DNA of 64,000 nucleotides from Rhodobiaceae bacterium (lineage in GTDB: Bacteria; Pseudomonadota; Alphaproteobacteria; Rhizobiales; Tepidamorphaceae), in contig JACKJR010000004.1 in NCBI GenBank assembly GCA_020637855.1, forward strand, positions 124,001-188,000, written 5' to 3'. A model generated the notes under the pieces. That model had not been told where the DNA came from and searched no databases. It was given only the letters and a program-made list of their open reading frames with translations. Each line of letters opens with the position of its first letter. Within the stretch, counting starts at the first letter, position 1. The translations under genes were made by a program, and so were the position numbers. This document shows positions 9,686-20,575 of this stretch, piece by piece.

Positions 9686-11547
9686 TCGGCCGCTTCCTGC
9701 GTATCCGCGCGCCGCACATGCGCCGCAAGCAGCATCAGCGCTGCGGGCGTAACACCCTCGATGCGCGATGCCTGGCCGATGGTGGCGGGCCGAATACGCT
9801 CGAACTTGTCGCGCATCTCATTCGAAAGCCCGGCAATGGATCTGTAGTCGAAGTCACGCGGAACACGGCGCGCTTCGTCTTTGCGGAATCGTTCCACATC
9901 CGAATCCTGTCGCGCCAGATAAACCGCATAGCGTGCTTCCGTCTCCAGCAGCGCGTGGACTCCCGGGTCGATCTTGTTCAGGTCCGGCCAGGTTTCGGCC
10001 AATCGTGCAATCGTGACATCGGGATAGGACAGCAGATCCATACCGCTACGCCGCATACCGTCCGTATTGATCTCGATTCCGGCTGCGCGAGCCTGTTCCG
10101 GAGATACACTCAATTCGGCAAGCTTTTCGCGCCCGGATATCAGTCGATTCGTTTTGTCTGCGAATCGATTCATTCGCTCCGTACAGACAATTCCCAGCTC
10201 CCGACCGATACCGGTCAATCGCTGGTCTGCGTTGTCGGCGCGAAGGGCCAACCGATATTCAGCTCGCGAAGTGAACATGCGATAAGGCTCGCTGACGCCC
10301 CGTGTCGTCAGGTCGTCGATCATAACCCCGAGATAACTGTCGACCCGGCTGAAAACATGACCCTGCTGGCCAGAGGCTGCGCGTGCAGCATTCAGACCCG
10401 CCACCAGTCCCTGCCCCGCCGCTTCCTCGTAACCCGTCGTACCGTTGATCTGGCCGGCCAGAAATAAACCCTGCCAGCGCTTCGTTTCCAGAGTAGCGTC
10501 CAGCTCCCTTGGATCCACGTAGTCATATTCAATGGCATAGCCATGCTTCAGGATTTCAACATCCTCAAGCCCCGCAATCGTTCTCACGAAAGCATCCTGA
10601 ACCTCCCGGGGCATCGAAGTGGAAATTCCATTCGGGTAAACCGTCGCATCATCGAGTCCCTCCGGCTCCAAAAAGATCTGGTGCCGTTCCCGATCGGCAA
10701 ATCGCACAACCTTGTCTTCAATCGATGGGCAGTACCGCGGTCCCTGTCCTGAAATCTGACCGGAATAGATCGGCGCCGAATCGATATTCCCGCTTATCAG
10801 TTCATGCGTCTGCAAATTCGTATGGGTGATATGGCAGGGAACTTGCGGGTTTGTGATCTTGTCCGTCAGTTCGGAAAACGGCGCCGGTGGATTATCGCCA
10901 GGCTGAACCTCAAGCCGGCTCCAGTCGATTGTTCTGCCATTCAGGCGCGGAGGCGTGCCCGTCTTCAGCCTTCCAAGCTGAAACCCCAAAGCATCCAGAG
11001 CCTCCCCCAACCGCACTGCAGGCGCCTCTCCGTCACGGCCGGCAACAACACGTTCGTTTCCAATGTGGATCACACCGCGCAGAAAGGTCCCGGTGGTAAG
11101 AACCACGGCGCCGCACCGAAGTACGCGCCCACCGGCGAGCTCAAGTCCGCAAATGCGTTTGCCCGAAAACCTGAAGCCAACGGCTTCGGCCTCGATAACG
11201 GAAAGCCCGCACTGCCTCTCAACGAGCTTTTGTACAACTCTCCTGTAAAGCTTCCGGTCAGCCTGAGCTCTGGGGCCATGAACCGCCGCACCTTTTCGCC
11301 TGTTGAGAATCCGAAACTGAATACCGCCCATATCGGCCGCTCGGCCCATCAATCCGTCGAGCGCATCGATCTCTCGGACCAGATGGCCCTTGCCGACGCC
11401 GCCAATCGCCGGATTGCAGGACATGACGCCGATAGTGGCTGCGGAATGCGTCACCAAAGCCGTGCGGGCGCCAAACCGTGCAGCTGCAGCAGCGGCCTCC
11501 GTGCCGGCGTGTCCGCCTCCGACAACGATAACATCGTACCCAGTCAC
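9682..11547 (-). CDS. mnmG: tRNA uridine-34 carboxymethylaminomethyl enzyme MnmG
   Basis: About 621 residues. The FAD dinucleotide fold is at the N-terminus ([23 protein letters not shown]), followed by TCNPAIGG-type [14 protein letters not shown] and [10 protein letters not shown], all MnmG hallmarks. With MnmE it modifies the wobble uridine of several tRNAs. The GTG at 11547 is chosen because GGAG stands eight bases before it and the FAD fold begins at once. The upstream ATG at 11595 would add [10 protein letters not shown], which is just translated parS sequence. It is followed by rsmG with a four-base overlap. Confidence 0.97.
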   Translation of the reverse strand: MTGYDVIVVGGGHAGTEAAAAAARFGARTALVTHSAATIGVMSCNPAIGGVGKGHLVREIDALDGLMGRAADMGGIQFRILNRRKGAAVHGPRAQADRKLYRRVVQKLVERQCGLSVIEAEAVGFRFSGKRICGLELAGGRVLRCGAVVLTTGTFLRGVIHIGNERVVAGRDGEAPAVRLGEALDALGFQLGRLKTGTPPRLNGRTIDWSRLEVQPGDNPPAPFSELTDKITNPQVPCHITHTNLQTHELISGNIDSAPIYSGQISGQGPRYCPSIEDKVVRFADRERHQIFLEPEGLDDATVYPNGISTSMPREVQDAFVRTIAGLEDVEILKHGYAIEYDYVDPRELDATLETKRWQGLFLAGQINGTTGYEEAAGQGLVAGLNAARAASGQQGHVFSRVDSYLGVMIDDLTTRGVSEPYRMFTSRAEYRLALRADNADQRLTGIGRELGIVCTERMNRFADKTNRLISGREKLAELSVSPEQARAAGIEINTDGMRRSGMDLLSYPDVTIARLAETWPDLNKIDPGVHALLETEARYAVYLARQDSDVERFRKDEARRVPRDFDYRSIAGLSNEMRDKFERIRPATIGQASRIEGVTPAALMLLAAHVRRADTQEAAE

Positions 11548-11568
11548 GATTCCCGCTCCAAGCTGACC

Positions 11569-11584
11569 TGTTTCACGTGAAACA
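11569..11584. promoter_or_regulatory. parS: parS site between mnmE and mnmG
   Basis: TGTTTCACGTGAAACA is a perfect 16-bp palindrome identical to the conserved ParB-binding consensus. It lies in the 44-bp gap between the mnmE stop and the chosen GTG start of mnmG, about 1.9 kb from the first site. Confidence 0.95.
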
Positions 11585-11591
11585 TCTTGTC

Positions 11592-12926
11592 TCACTTGCC
11601 AATGCAGAACGACGAAAATATCTGCCCCAATACGTCTTCGGTATGAATCGCACCCGTTAATCGGCCCAAGGCATCGCCCGCCATGCGCAATTCCTCCGCA
11701 GCAAGCTCGACCTCGTCACTCTCAAGGTGCCTACTGCACCTTTCGATTCCCGACAATGCCATAGTCACAGCCTCTCTGTGCCGCTCATGTGTCATGAGCG
11801 CCTCACCGGTAAAACCAGCTCGCTCCACTGCAAAGGCCTCCAGCCTCTTCAATAGCTCACTGGTTCCCGTTCCCGTCTTTGTCGAAATGGCAGACAATCC
11901 ATATGTCTTGCCCGTGACAAGATCGGCTTTTGATCCAATGCGCCACCGCGTCGTTTCATATTTATCCCCGTAATTATCCTCTGTAGTTCCAGTTTCCAGA
12001 AGTTGTACCGAACCCGAATCGACAAGTTCGATGACAAGGTCTGCGCGCTCCATCAACTCCCTTGCGCGTCGAATACCCTCAGCTTCAACGCTCTGCGCAG
12101 AATCTCTCAATCCCGCCGTATCGAAAACGGAAACTGCGACACCGGCAATGTCGAGCCGCGCTTCCAGAAGGTCGCGCGTCGTACCCGGTTCGTCTGAGAC
12201 AATCGCGATATCCCTGTTTGCCAACCAGTTCACCAGTGATGACTTGCCGGCATTGGGTTTGCCTGCAATCACAACAACCAGGCCATCGCGAACAAGCCGG
12301 CCGCGCTGAAACCCTTCCTTGAGGCTCATCAGCTCTTTCGCCAGCTCCTCGCAGCCACTCACAAGCTGCCTCGTGACGCTTGCGGGCACGTCGCCTTCAT
12401 CGACAAAATCAACGGAAGCTTCCGCAAGTCCTCTCAACTCAACAACCCGGCTACGCAAGGCCTCATAGGTTCGGGCAAGTCTCCCGTCTGCCTGAACAAG
12501 CGCTGCACGGCGTTGTCCTTCCGTTTCCGAATCGATCAGATCCGCGATGCCCTCCACGGCTGTGAGGTCCAGCTTTCCATTTTCAAATGCCCGCCTTGCA
12601 AACTCCCCGGCCTCTGCCGGCCTCAGTCCCACAAGCCCCGCAAGTGAACCGAGCAGCGCCTGCACGACAGCCTTTCCGCCATGGACGTGCAATTCGGCCA
12701 TGTCTTCGCCGGTAAAGCTTCTCGGGCCTTCAAAGAACAGCGCCAGCCCCCTGTCGATGGCCTCACCGCCTGAATCGCGGATCGTACACAACCGTGCCAT
12801 TCGCCGTATCGGAATGTTTCCGCACATTGTTTCCAGGACGAATCGAACTGCCGGCCCACTGACCCGAATGACCGCCACGCCACTGCGCCCATGGCCGCTG
12901 GACAAAGCAAAAATCGTATCAATCAT
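11592..12926 (-). CDS. mnmE: tRNA modification GTPase MnmE
   Basis: About 444 residues. The N-terminal tetrahydrofolate-binding domain starts [21 protein letters not shown]. The GTPase domain contains the P-loop [12 protein letters not shown] and SDEPGTTRD. The protein ends in FCIGK, the conserved C-terminal cysteine motif. It partners MnmG, whose gene is next downstream. The frame is open far upstream, but homology starts at 12926; an ATG at 12935 is the alternative. Neither start has a strong ribosome site. The gene diverges from the DUF255 gene with 88 bp between them, so the two promoters must lie there. Confidence 0.96.
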   Translation of the reverse strand: MIDTIFALSSGHGRSGVAVIRVSGPAVRFVLETMCGNIPIRRMARLCTIRDSGGEAIDRGLALFFEGPRSFTGEDMAELHVHGGKAVVQALLGSLAGLVGLRPAEAGEFARRAFENGKLDLTAVEGIADLIDSETEGQRRAALVQADGRLARTYEALRSRVVELRGLAEASVDFVDEGDVPASVTRQLVSGCEELAKELMSLKEGFQRGRLVRDGLVVVIAGKPNAGKSSLVNWLANRDIAIVSDEPGTTRDLLEARLDIAGVAVSVFDTAGLRDSAQSVEAEGIRRARELMERADLVIELVDSGSVQLLETGTTEDNYGDKYETTRWRIGSKADLVTGKTYGLSAISTKTGTGTSELLKRLEAFAVERAGFTGEALMTHERHREAVTMALSGIERCSRHLESDEVELAAEELRMAGDALGRLTGAIHTEDVLGQIFSSFCIGK

Positions 12927-13014
12927 GCTTTTCATAGGTGCTTGGCCATGGACCATTCCGGCCGTCCTGCTAGCTTTCAAGTTGAGAAAAAGACAATTCT
13001 GGGAAGCCCATTCC

Positions 13015-14970
13015 ATGAACCGCCTGAAAAATTCTGCCAGCCCATACCTGCTACAGCATGCCGGCAATCCAGTTGATTGGTGGCCGTGGGGGCCGGAAGC
13101 GCTGGCAGAGGCACGCAATACCGGTAAGCCTATCTTGCTGTCCATAGGCTACGCTGCTTGCCACTGGTGCCACGTCATGGCGCATGAGAGCTTCGAGAAC
13201 GAGCAAATCGCCGATGTGATGAACCGCCATTTCATCAACATCAAGGTTGATCGTGAAGAACGCCCCGATATCGACCAGCTCTATATGACGGCATTGCACA
13301 TGCTCGGCCAGCAGGGTGGATGGCCGCTGACGATGTTCCTGACCAGCGACGCGCGCCCGTTTTCTGGCGGAACCTATTTTCCGCCCGAGCCCAGATATGG
13401 CCGTCCCGGCTTTCCCCAGGTTATCGAGCAGATGGCCGCCATCTATAACAGCGGCGACCCCCGTATCGAAGAAAATGCCGAGGCCCTCGTCAAAGCCCTG
13501 TCGGCGGACATGCACGACAACTCACCGCTTCCGCCGCAAGATCTTATCCGCGACATCATAAGCCGCCTTCTCGAGGGCGCCGATCCCGTCAATGGGGGGC
13601 TTGGCCAGGCCCCCAAATTCCCCAATCCATCGGTTCTTGATTTCTTCTGGCGGCATGCGCGCGCCGGCAACGAGGCAGCGCGCGACCATGTCATACTCAC
13701 CCTGCGCCGGATGTGCCTTGGCGGGATCTACGATCACATCCGGGGCGGTTTCTGCCGTTACAGTGTCGATGAGAAATGGCTCGTGCCGCATTTCGAAAAA
13801 ATGCTCTACGACACCGCACAGCTGATACCGCATCTCGCCCGCGCCTGGTCGCAAACGAGTGACGATCTGTTCCGCGACCGAATCGTCCAGTCGGTCGAAT
13901 GGCTCGATCGCGAAATGTGGATCGAAGGTCAAGGCTATGCGTCCAGCCTAGATGCCGACTCGGAAGGCCGTGAAGGGGCTTTCTACGTCTGGACCCCGGA
14001 TGAGATCACAGAGGTCTTGGGTTCGAAGGCAGCGCGTTTCTGCGCCCTCTATGACATAACGCCCGCCGGCAATTTCGAAGGCCGCTCCATTCCCAACCTG
14101 CTGCTCACGCCACACATGGCAGAAGTCGACAAGAGCTTCGCATCCGAATCGATCCCTCTCTTGCGCAAAGCACAGGACTTGCGCCCGCGGCCCGCCAGAG
14201 ACGACAAGGTGCTGACCGACTGGAACGCGCTGGCCATCACCGCAAAGGCCGTCGCCGGAACAATGTTGGACCGGCCAGAATGGATCACCGAAGCGGAAAG
14301 CCTGTTTGCGCTGCTGACCCGGGATTCGATTTCCGACATGCCGCATTCGCGGCGCGGCGATGCAACCGTGCGCCCGGCAATGGCCAGTGACCATGCCAAC
14401 CTCGCTCAGGCTGCGATCACCTTGTTCACCCATACCGGCAAGCCCGGCTACCGGGATAAATCGCTCGCCCTGCTCGCCCATCTTCAAAATCATTACGCGG
14501 ACGAATCGGGAAAGCGCTTCCATCTGGCAAGCGACCAGGCTGGCGATCTCATCGTGCGTACCTGCATGGCGCAGGATGATGCGATCCCCAACCACAACGC
14601 GACCATCGCACAGACCTTCGCGTCTCTTGCCTCGTTGACCGCAGATACTGCCTGGCGGGCGCGCTGCGAAGACACGATCTCAGCTTTCGCCCCACACCTT
14701 GCTCAAGCGCCAGCCGCCTATCTCGGGCTTCTGGCAGCCCTCGACATGGCATCAGCACCTGTCAGCGTGACAATCTTTTCATCCGACGCCGATGCGCAAA
14801 AGGCTTTCCGGGAAGCCGCGCTGGCTACACCCGAGCATCAGCCGATGATCATCGACAAAGACACCGACAAGCCACCCCACGCAGTTGTTTGCGTCGGACA
14901 AACCTGCTCGCTGCCGATCTCGGATCCCGGCGCCTTGGCCGATGCCGTGCGCGATCGCGCCGAAAACTGA
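13015..14970 (+). CDS. thioredoxin-fold DUF255 (YyaL/SPATA20-type) protein
   Basis: A 651-residue protein starting [20 protein letters not shown], the usual start of this family. It has a thioredoxin-like N-terminal domain with the CxxC-type motif ACHWCHVM at residues 49-52. A long alpha/alpha-barrel region follows, with [25 protein letters not shown] and PHFEKMLYD. The frame is open upstream of 13015, but that part is antisense to mnmE. The molecular function of the family is not settled; a redox or sugar-epimerase-like role has been proposed. It converges on rho. Confidence 0.9.
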   Translation: MNRLKNSASPYLLQHAGNPVDWWPWGPEALAEARNTGKPILLSIGYAACHWCHVMAHESFENEQIADVMNRHFINIKVDREERPDIDQLYMTALHMLGQQGGWPLTMFLTSDARPFSGGTYFPPEPRYGRPGFPQVIEQMAAIYNSGDPRIEENAEALVKALSADMHDNSPLPPQDLIRDIISRLLEGADPVNGGLGQAPKFPNPSVLDFFWRHARAGNEAARDHVILTLRRMCLGGIYDHIRGGFCRYSVDEKWLVPHFEKMLYDTAQLIPHLARAWSQTSDDLFRDRIVQSVEWLDREMWIEGQGYASSLDADSEGREGAFYVWTPDEITEVLGSKAARFCALYDITPAGNFEGRSIPNLLLTPHMAEVDKSFASESIPLLRKAQDLRPRPARDDKVLTDWNALAITAKAVAGTMLDRPEWITEAESLFALLTRDSISDMPHSRRGDATVRPAMASDHANLAQAAITLFTHTGKPGYRDKSLALLAHLQNHYADESGKRFHLASDQAGDLIVRTCMAQDDAIPNHNATIAQTFASLASLTADTAWRARCEDTISAFAPHLAQAPAAYLGLLAALDMASAPVSVTIFSSDADAQKAFREAALATPEHQPMIIDKDTDKPPHAVVCVGQTCSLPISDPGALADAVRDRAEN

Positions 14971-14979
14971 ATCGGCCGG

Positions 14980-16245
14980 TCAGGTGTTCATGGAATCGAA
15001 GAAGTCCGCATTGGTCTTCGTCTGGCGCAACTTGTCGAGCAGGAACTCGATCGCATCGACCGTGCCCATCGGCGTCAGAATGCGCCGCAGGACGTAAATC
15101 TTCTTTAGCTGATCGGCAGGCACCAGAAGCTCTTCCTTGCGTGTACCCGAACGTGTGATGTCCATGGACGGGAAGACGCGCTTGTCGGAAACCTTGCGGT
15201 CCAGGATGATTTCCGAGTTACCGGTACCCTTGAACTCCTCGAAGATGACCTCGTCCATACGGCTGCCGGTATCGATCAGCGCTGTCGCGATGATCGTCAG
15301 CGAACCGCCTTCCTCGATGTTACGCGCAGCACCAAAGAACCGCTTCGGACGCTGCAGCGCGTTGGCATCGACACCACCGGTAAGAACCTTACCCGATGAA
15401 GGTACAACCGTGTTGTAGGCGCGCCCCAGACGCGTAATCGAATCGAGCAGGATCACCACATCGCGGCCATGCTCGACGAGGCGCTTGGCCTTCTCGATGA
15501 CCATCTCCGCAACCTGAACGTGGCGCGCTGCCGGCTCATCGAAGGTTGAGGAAATAACCTCTCCGTTCACCGTGCGCTGCATGTCGGTGACTTCTTCCGG
15601 CCGTTCGTCGATCAGCAAGACAATCAGGTAGCATTCCGGGTGATTGGCCGTGATCGACTTTGCAATGTTCTGCAGGAAGACCGTCTTGCCGGTGCGCGGC
15701 GGCGCTGTGATCAATCCGCGCTGGCCCTTGCCAAGCGGTGCGACCAGATCGATCACGCGCGCCGACATGTCCTTCGTCGGCGGCTCATCGAGCTCCATTT
15801 TGAAACGCTCGTCCGGATATAGCGGCGTCAGATTGTCAAAGTGAATCTTGTGCCGCGCCTTTTCAGGATCTTCGAAGTTGATCGTATTGACCTTCAGAAG
15901 CGCGAAATACCGCTCGCCTTCTTTCGGGCTGCGGATTTGTCCTTCAACAGTATCGCCTGTGCGCAAAGAAAAACGCCGTATCTGGCTCGGGCTGACGTAG
16001 ATATCATCTGGTCCTGGCAAGTAATTCGCATCAGGCGAGCGCAAGAAGCCGAATCCATCCTGAAGTACTTCGACAACTCCGGAGCCGATAATGTCCGTTT
16101 CTTGAGCTGCCAGTTCTTTCAATATCGCAAACATCAACTCCTGTTTGCGTAAAGTGCTGGCGTTTTCAATCTCAAGTTCTTCGGCAAACGCGGCAAGTTC
16201 CGCCGGCGTCTTGCTCTTAAGGTCCTGAAGTTTCATCTCAGGCAT
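14980..16245 (-). CDS. rho: transcription termination factor Rho
   Basis: A 421-residue hexameric RNA helicase. The N-terminal Rho domain begins [23 protein letters not shown]. The RNA-binding cold-shock-like fold contains [22 protein letters not shown]. Walker A is [14 protein letters not shown] and Walker B is [15 protein letters not shown]. The ATG at 16245 has GGAG six bases before it; the frame is open upstream but without homology. Rho ends transcripts not closed by intrinsic terminators, in keeping with the scarcity of such terminators in this window. It lies 247 bp downstream of hemJ in the same direction. Confidence 0.98.
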   Translation of the reverse strand: MPEMKLQDLKSKTPAELAAFAEELEIENASTLRKQELMFAILKELAAQETDIIGSGVVEVLQDGFGFLRSPDANYLPGPDDIYVSPSQIRRFSLRTGDTVEGQIRSPKEGERYFALLKVNTINFEDPEKARHKIHFDNLTPLYPDERFKMELDEPPTKDMSARVIDLVAPLGKGQRGLITAPPRTGKTVFLQNIAKSITANHPECYLIVLLIDERPEEVTDMQRTVNGEVISSTFDEPAARHVQVAEMVIEKAKRLVEHGRDVVILLDSITRLGRAYNTVVPSSGKVLTGGVDANALQRPKRFFGAARNIEEGGSLTIIATALIDTGSRMDEVIFEEFKGTGNSEIILDRKVSDKRVFPSMDITRSGTRKEELLVPADQLKKIYVLRRILTPMGTVDAIEFLLDKLRQTKTNADFFDSMNT

Positions 16246-16492
16246 GAACGGCTCCGAATCGGCACTGAATGGAATGTGGCAGGAAATACTCAGGTTCGAA
16301 GGTCTAACCAAACGAACTACAAGCACGGGGAAGAGTTTGCCCGGAAACAAAAACCCCGACGCTTTCAGGCCAATGTAGCTTCTCGGACCAGCGTCTTCGT
16401 CTTTGGCACCCGGAAAAGTCGTTTCCGGCGGGCGATTCCTGGAAGGATTTGAGAACCGTATACGCTCGCCCAGTGGCAGGATCAAGGCAAAT

Positions 16493-16918
16493 TCAGAACG
16501 GTTTCACGATCACCAATACCACAACGATAATCATGATCAGGGTCGGCACTTCGTTCATGAACCGGAAAAACCGTGCAGGCCGGTCATTTTTGTCCCCGGC
16601 AAACGCCTTCAGCCATTTGGCGCAAAATCCGTGAAATGCAGACAGCCCGACCACGGCAGCAAGCTTCAAATGCAACCATCCCCCTGCATCCAAACCGATA
16701 AAGCCGAAAACCAGCCACAGGCCAAACACCCATGACGCGATCATCGCCGGCGTCATGATCGCTTTCATCAGCCGCCGTTCCATCACCTTGAATGTTTCCG
16801 ATTGAACGGAACCCGGCGATGCATCGCAATGATAGACGAACAGCCGCGGTAGATAGAGCAGTCCCGCCATCCACGAGATCACCGAGATGACATGTAGCGC
16901 TTTCACCCATTCATACAT
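16493..16918 (-). CDS. hemJ: protoporphyrinogen IX oxidase HemJ
   Basis: A 141-residue inner-membrane protein with four hydrophobic segments. It shows [27 protein letters not shown], with the conserved histidine and R/H pattern of Hem[14 protein letters not shown] and [16 protein letters not shown] follow, with the second conserved histidine and lysine. HemJ converts protoporphyrinogen IX to protoporphyrin IX. Its gene follows hemE by 12 bases, an apparent two-gene heme operon. The start is ATG 16918 or the GTG two codons earlier. Confidence 0.95.
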   Translation of the reverse strand: MYEWVKALHVISVISWMAGLLYLPRLFVYHCDASPGSVQSETFKVMERRLMKAIMTPAMIASWVFGLWLVFGFIGLDAGGWLHLKLAAVVGLSAFHGFCAKWLKAFAGDKNDRPARFFRFMNEVPTLIMIIVVVLVIVKPF

Positions 16919-16930
16919 GCTCACATCCCG

Positions 16931-17971
16931 TCACCTGAAAGCACGCACCCGGGCGACCATCTGCTCAACATGCTCAATGGGTGTTTCAGGAACGATTCCA
17001 TGGCCCAGATTGAAAACGAACGGCCCTCCTGAAAAGGCATCCAGCACCAGGTCGATTTCCCTGTCCAGCGCATCCCCACCGACAACAAGGCAAAGCGGAT
17101 CAAGATTTCCCTGCACCGGACCTATCGTTTGAACCTGCTCGCGAACAAAATCCCTGTCCGCCATCCAGTCGATACCAACTGCGTTCACGCCCGTCCGGTG
17201 GAAATAATCAGGCATCCGCGAACCCCCTCCACGCGGAAACCCGATGATGACCGCATCGGTCACTTGCGCACGCACGCCATCGACAATCCGCCTGGTCGGC
17301 TCGACGACGAACCGCTCAAACTGCGAATCCGTCAGCATGCCGCCCCAGGTATCGAATATCTGAACGGCATCCGCACCTGCCTTCAGTTGCGCGACCAGAT
17401 AATCAATCGAAGCTCTAACGAGCTTGTCGACGAGCATCTCCATCCCTGCAGGCTCGCGATAGGAAAACACTCGCGCCGGAGCCTGCTCGGCTGTTCCCCT
17501 GCCTGCGATCATGTAGCTGGCAACCGTCCATGGCGCGCCACAAAAACCAAGCAGCGTGGTTTCTCCCGGTAAGGCATCACGAATACGCGCCACAGCCTCG
17601 ATAACGGGCGCCAAGCGTCCGACCACGTTGCTTTCGTCAAGCTGTCTGATCGCCTGGCCGTCTTCGATCGGGTCCAGCCTCGGACCGATACCCTCCTCGA
17701 AACGGACCGCCTGCCCCATGGCATCTGGAACCACAAGAATATCTGAAAACAGGATCGCCGCATCGAAACCGAACCGGCGTATCGGCTGTAAGGTGACTTC
17801 GGTCGCAAGCTCTGGTGAATAGCAAAGGTCCAGGAAACTGCCGGCTTGCGCCCGTGTTGCCCTGTACTCGGGTAGATAGCGTCCTGCCTGCCGCATCATC
17901 CAGACCGGCAGCGAACTGTTGGCGTTACCCTTCAAAACCTCGAGCAAGGGCTTTGTCGTATTCTTGGTCAT
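16931..17971 (-). CDS. hemE: uroporphyrinogen decarboxylase
   Basis: A 346-residue enzyme that decarboxylates uroporphyrinogen III to coproporphyrinogen III. The N-terminal signature [16 protein letters not shown] is intact, as are the [10 protein letters not shown] loop, [13 protein letters not shown] and GFPRGGG. It starts at ATG 17971, directly at the edge of the predicted replication origin, which is the position of hemE in Caulobacter and related groups. The promoter must lie within the origin region. Confidence 0.98.
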   Translation of the reverse strand: MTKNTTKPLLEVLKGNANSSLPVWMMRQAGRYLPEYRATRAQAGSFLDLCYSPELATEVTLQPIRRFGFDAAILFSDILVVPDAMGQAVRFEEGIGPRLDPIEDGQAIRQLDESNVVGRLAPVIEAVARIRDALPGETTLLGFCGAPWTVASYMIAGRGTAEQAPARVFSYREPAGMEMLVDKLVRASIDYLVAQLKAGADAVQIFDTWGGMLTDSQFERFVVEPTRRIVDGVRAQVTDAVIIGFPRGGGSRMPDYFHRTGVNAVGIDWMADRDFVREQVQTIGPVQGNLDPLCLVVGGDALDREIDLVLDAFSGGPFVFNLGHGIVPETPIEHVEQMVARVRAFR

Positions 17972-18140
17972 GTGTCTCCGCGTGCATCAATCAAGTCGTT
18001 ACCGCGATCGGAATTTTCGCAAGTGTGACTATCAGAAAATATATCGAATCCGATTCTTCTTTTTTCTCTTGTGGCCCTTTAGCGGGGAAAACCGGTTCTT
18101 GCCCGATCCATCCACAAGTGGTGTTGATTTCAAGTTCGAA

Positions 18141-18149
18141 ATATCCACA
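18141..18149 (+). promoter_or_regulatory. candidate DnaA box
   Basis: ATATCCACA differs from the strong box TTATCCACA at the first base only. It lies 11 bases from the next box in the same orientation. Confidence 0.6.
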
Positions 18150-18160
18150 AGCTGCAAACA

Positions 18161-18169
18161 TTATACACA
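18161..18169 (+). promoter_or_regulatory. candidate DnaA box
   Basis: TTATACACA fits the TTATNCACA consensus exactly and abuts the AT-rich stretch that starts at 18170, the arrangement expected beside a DNA-unwinding element. Confidence 0.75.
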
Positions 18170-18344
18170 GTTTAACTCATTGATTTAACATCATTTATCT
18201 TAGTTTTAAAACCGCAGAAAACTTGTCCCGCTATCTATCGCTGTCCGTTATGCCGCATCCCCTGCATCTTTTCGTGAGAAAAAGAACCGGAACCGATTCG
18301 AGTTTTCGGGTATGAATCCGGCACGTTTCCGTTTCCGGTCCGGG

Positions 18345-18353
18345 TTATGCACA
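18345..18353 (+). promoter_or_regulatory. candidate DnaA box
   Basis: TTATGCACA fits the TTATNCACA consensus. It lies 60 bp before the chosen start of the PPSR gene and would overlap an alternative upstream ATG at 18347, which favours the later start. Confidence 0.65.
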
Positions 18354-18412
18354 CCGGTCCACTCCAGGTTCATATCGACACCCCGGCCCCCATTCACGTA
18401 AACATCTCCATC

Positions 18413-19258
18413 ATGCCAGACAGCGGCCGCAGCTATTTTCATCTCCACCTCGTTTCAGACTCGACCGGCGAGACCCTGATCACGGTTGCCCGCGCCGCCG
18501 CTGCGCAATATCCGCGCGTCCGCGCCATCGAGCATGTCTATCCGCTCGTTCGTTCCCACAAGCAGCTCGACCGGGTTCTGCGCGAAATCGAGGCTGCGCC
18601 GGGGATTGTGCTTTTCACCATCATCAACGCTGAAATTTCCCAGCGCATCGAAAGCGCCTGCCGCGAAGCTGGAACTCCCTGTCTTTCGGTGCTTGATCCG
18701 ATTTTGGTGATGTTTCAATCCTATCTCGGCGCAGAAAAATCGCCTCGCGTCGCCGGCCAGCACGTTCTCGACCAGGAATATTTCCGGCGCATCGACGCCT
18801 TGAACTTTGCCCTCGTTCACGACGATGGCCAGCTTGCCGATCAACTGGAAGATGCCGACGTTGTGCTGCTCGGAATTTCGAGGACGTCGAAAACACCGAC
18901 CTGCATCTATCTGGCAAACCGGGGCATCCGGGCCGCGAATATTCCCATCGTGCCTGGAATCCCGCCACCGCCGGGTCTGCCGGATTTGAAAAAGCCCCTC
19001 GTTATCGGGCTCATCGCAAGCCCTGAACGGATCGTGCAAATCCGTCAGCACCGGCTGCTTACGCTCAAGGCTGATGACGAAACCAGCTATGTCGACCGCA
19101 CTGCGGTTGCAGATGAGGTTGCCTTTACCCGCAAGCTCTGCGCCAAGAACGGCTGGCCCATGATCGATGTAACCCGCCGCTCCATCGAGGAAACCGCCGC
19201 TGCCGTGGTGAACCTCCTCAACGAGCGTGGTTATGCAACCGAGAGCTTACCTGTCTGA
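18413..19258 (+). CDS. pyruvate,phosphate dikinase/PEP synthase regulatory protein (PPSR, DUF299)
   Basis: About 281 residues. It starts [16 protein letters not shown] after a short leader, the standard PPSR N-terminus. The nucleotide-binding motif [18 protein letters not shown] is intact, as are YVD near residue 230 and [18 protein letters not shown] at the C-terminus. The family phosphorylates and dephosphorylates the active-site threonine/histidine region of pyruvate,phosphate dikinase or PEP synthase and so switches gluconeogenic flux. Neither target lies in this window. No good ribosome site precedes 18413. It is the first gene right of the origin, followed by maf three bases later. Confidence 0.93.
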   Translation: MPDSGRSYFHLHLVSDSTGETLITVARAAAAQYPRVRAIEHVYPLVRSHKQLDRVLREIEAAPGIVLFTIINAEISQRIESACREAGTPCLSVLDPILVMFQSYLGAEKSPRVAGQHVLDQEYFRRIDALNFALVHDDGQLADQLEDADVVLLGISRTSKTPTCIYLANRGIRAANIPIVPGIPPPPGLPDLKKPLVIGLIASPERIVQIRQHRLLTLKADDETSYVDRTAVADEVAFTRKLCAKNGWPMIDVTRRSIEETAAAVVNLLNERGYATESLPV

Positions 19259-19261
19259 ATC

Positions 19262-19891
19262 GTGACCCCGAACGGAGCAGATATAATCTCGAACCGCCCG
19301 ATCCTTGCTTCGGCAAGTGCGATTCGTGCAGCCATGCTTGCCCGGGCGGGTGTCGAAATCGACCAACAGCCGGCAGATCTCGATGAGGCGGCCATCATTT
19401 CAAGTTTAATCGCGCCACCCGAGCCTTTGGCTGCGGATGATATTGCCCTCGTTCTGGCGCAGGCGAAGGCTGAAAGTGTATCCGGCGACCGTGCCGGGAA
19501 ACTCGTGATCGGTTGCGACCAGACATTGGAACTGGAAGGCAGGCTTTTTCAGAAATCGGCAACAATGGAAGAGGCACGCCGCAACCTGCTGCTAATGTCG
19601 GGCAAGACCCATCTCCTTCACAGCGCCGTGGTTCTTGCGCTCGATGGCGAAACAGCTTGGAGCCATGTCGAGACCGCGGCAATGAATATGCGTGAGCTTT
19701 CGCCGGAATTCATAGGGCGTTACCTGGCCCAGGCTGGCGCGGCTGTCCTGTCCAGCGTCGGCGTCTATCAGCTTGAAGGCCTGGGAGCGCAATTGTTTGA
19801 GAAAATCGAAGGCGATTATTTCACGATCCTGGGACTGCCCCTGCTTCCGCTTCTAGCCGAATTGCGGCGGCGCGGGGTCATCGCATCGTGA
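19262..19891 (+). CDS. maf: Maf-like nucleoside triphosphate pyrophosphatase
   Basis: A 209-residue protein with the Maf signature ILASASAIRAAML at the N-terminus, VIGCDQTLELEGRLFQK in the middle, and SSVGVYQLEGLGAQLFEKIEGDYFTILGLPL near the C-terminus. Members hydrolyse modified or non-canonical nucleoside triphosphates and may act in cell-division control. The start is GTG, three bases after the PPSR stop. The usual Maf arginine pair (SPRR) is replaced by SAIR here, so the substrate range is uncertain. Confidence 0.9.
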   Translation: MTPNGADIISNRPILASASAIRAAMLARAGVEIDQQPADLDEAAIISSLIAPPEPLAADDIALVLAQAKAESVSGDRAGKLVIGCDQTLELEGRLFQKSATMEEARRNLLLMSGKTHLLHSAVVLALDGETAWSHVETAAMNMRELSPEFIGRYLAQAGAAVLSSVGVYQLEGLGAQLFEKIEGDYFTILGLPLLPLLAELRRRGVIAS

Positions 19892-19919
19892 GCGCGGGCA
19901 CGGATACCGGCGGTAAGTC

Positions 19920-20540
19920 ATGCTGATTATCGGCCTCACGGGTTCGATCGGAATGGGCAAGACTGCCACGGCCGAGATGTTTCGCGCCGAAGGCATTCCG
20001 GTTTTTGATGCAGACGCGGCAGTCCATGAGCTTTACTCCGGTCCGGCCGCGGCAAAAATCGAAACGGTATTTCCCGGCACGCGTGTGGATGGAAAAATCG
20101 ATCGCGAGAAACTTTCCCGCCATGTCGTGGGAAACGCGGACGCCATGCGCCGACTTGAAGAGATTGTGCATCCGCTTGTGCGCGCGGCCGAGAACGGGTT
20201 CCTTCGGGACGCTCACAGAGCGGGCAAGCGGATCGTGGTTCTGGATATTCCGCTTCTGCTGGAAACCGGCGCGGAGGAACGCTGCGATATTGTCGTGGTT
20301 GTCTCCGCGCCTGCGGAAGTTCAGCGCAAGCGGGTCCTGGAACGTCCTGGTATGACGGCTGAAAAATTCGAAGCGATCCTCGCAAAGCAAATGCCTGATG
20401 CAGAAAAGCGCCGCCATGCCCATACGGTTATCCCGACGGGGCAGGGCTTCCCTGCTGCGCAAAAAGCTGTCCGCGATCTGTTGCGCACGGTGGATTCCAT
20501 GCCGGGCCATGTCTATGCGAATCGCGTCTCCGCGCGCTAG
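19920..20540 (+). CDS. coaE: dephospho-CoA kinase
   Basis: A 206-residue P-loop kinase with [16 protein letters not shown] at the N-terminus. Further motifs are [29 protein letters not shown] and the [12 protein letters not shown] lid region. It makes CoA from dephospho-CoA in the cytoplasm. It lies 28 bp after maf, and no aroE gene stands between them. Confidence 0.97.
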   Translation: MLIIGLTGSIGMGKTATAEMFRAEGIPVFDADAAVHELYSGPAAAKIETVFPGTRVDGKIDREKLSRHVVGNADAMRRLEEIVHPLVRAAENGFLRDAHRAGKRIVVLDIPLLLETGAEERCDIVVVVSAPAEVQRKRVLERPGMTAEKFEAILAKQMPDAEKRRHAHTVIPTGQGFPAAQKAVRDLLRTVDSMPGHVYANRVSAR

Positions 20541-20575
20541 CTTGGCAGCGGAGAGCCGGACTGGTGGAGCAAATC

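Larger units (their letters stand above)
17972..18412. other. oriC: predicted chromosomal replication origin (oriC)
   Basis: A 441-bp gene-free gap that is distinctly AT-rich between 18000 and 18235, in contrast with its GC-rich surroundings. It holds two sequences fitting the DnaA-box consensus TTATNCACA (18161-18169 and 18345-18353), one single-mismatch box (ATATCCACA, 18141-18149) and one weaker box (18108-18116). GANTC methylation sites occur at 18046, 18052, 18295 and 18314. The stretch 18170-18225 with several TTAA words is a candidate unwinding element. The gap is bounded by hemE and the PPSR gene, and nearby genes mostly point away from it. Known origins of Caulobacter and several Rhizobiales lie beside hemE. 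Confidence 0.85.

Noticed and set aside
9352..10467. 371-codon open frame opposite rsmG and mnmG
   Set aside because: Shadow of two well-supported genes; low-complexity composition and no family motif.
18172..18188. CtrA-type site (TTAA-N7-TTAA) in the origin
   Set aside because: The two TTAA words are nine bases apart, not seven, so the consensus is not met; mentioned only as AT-rich sequence.
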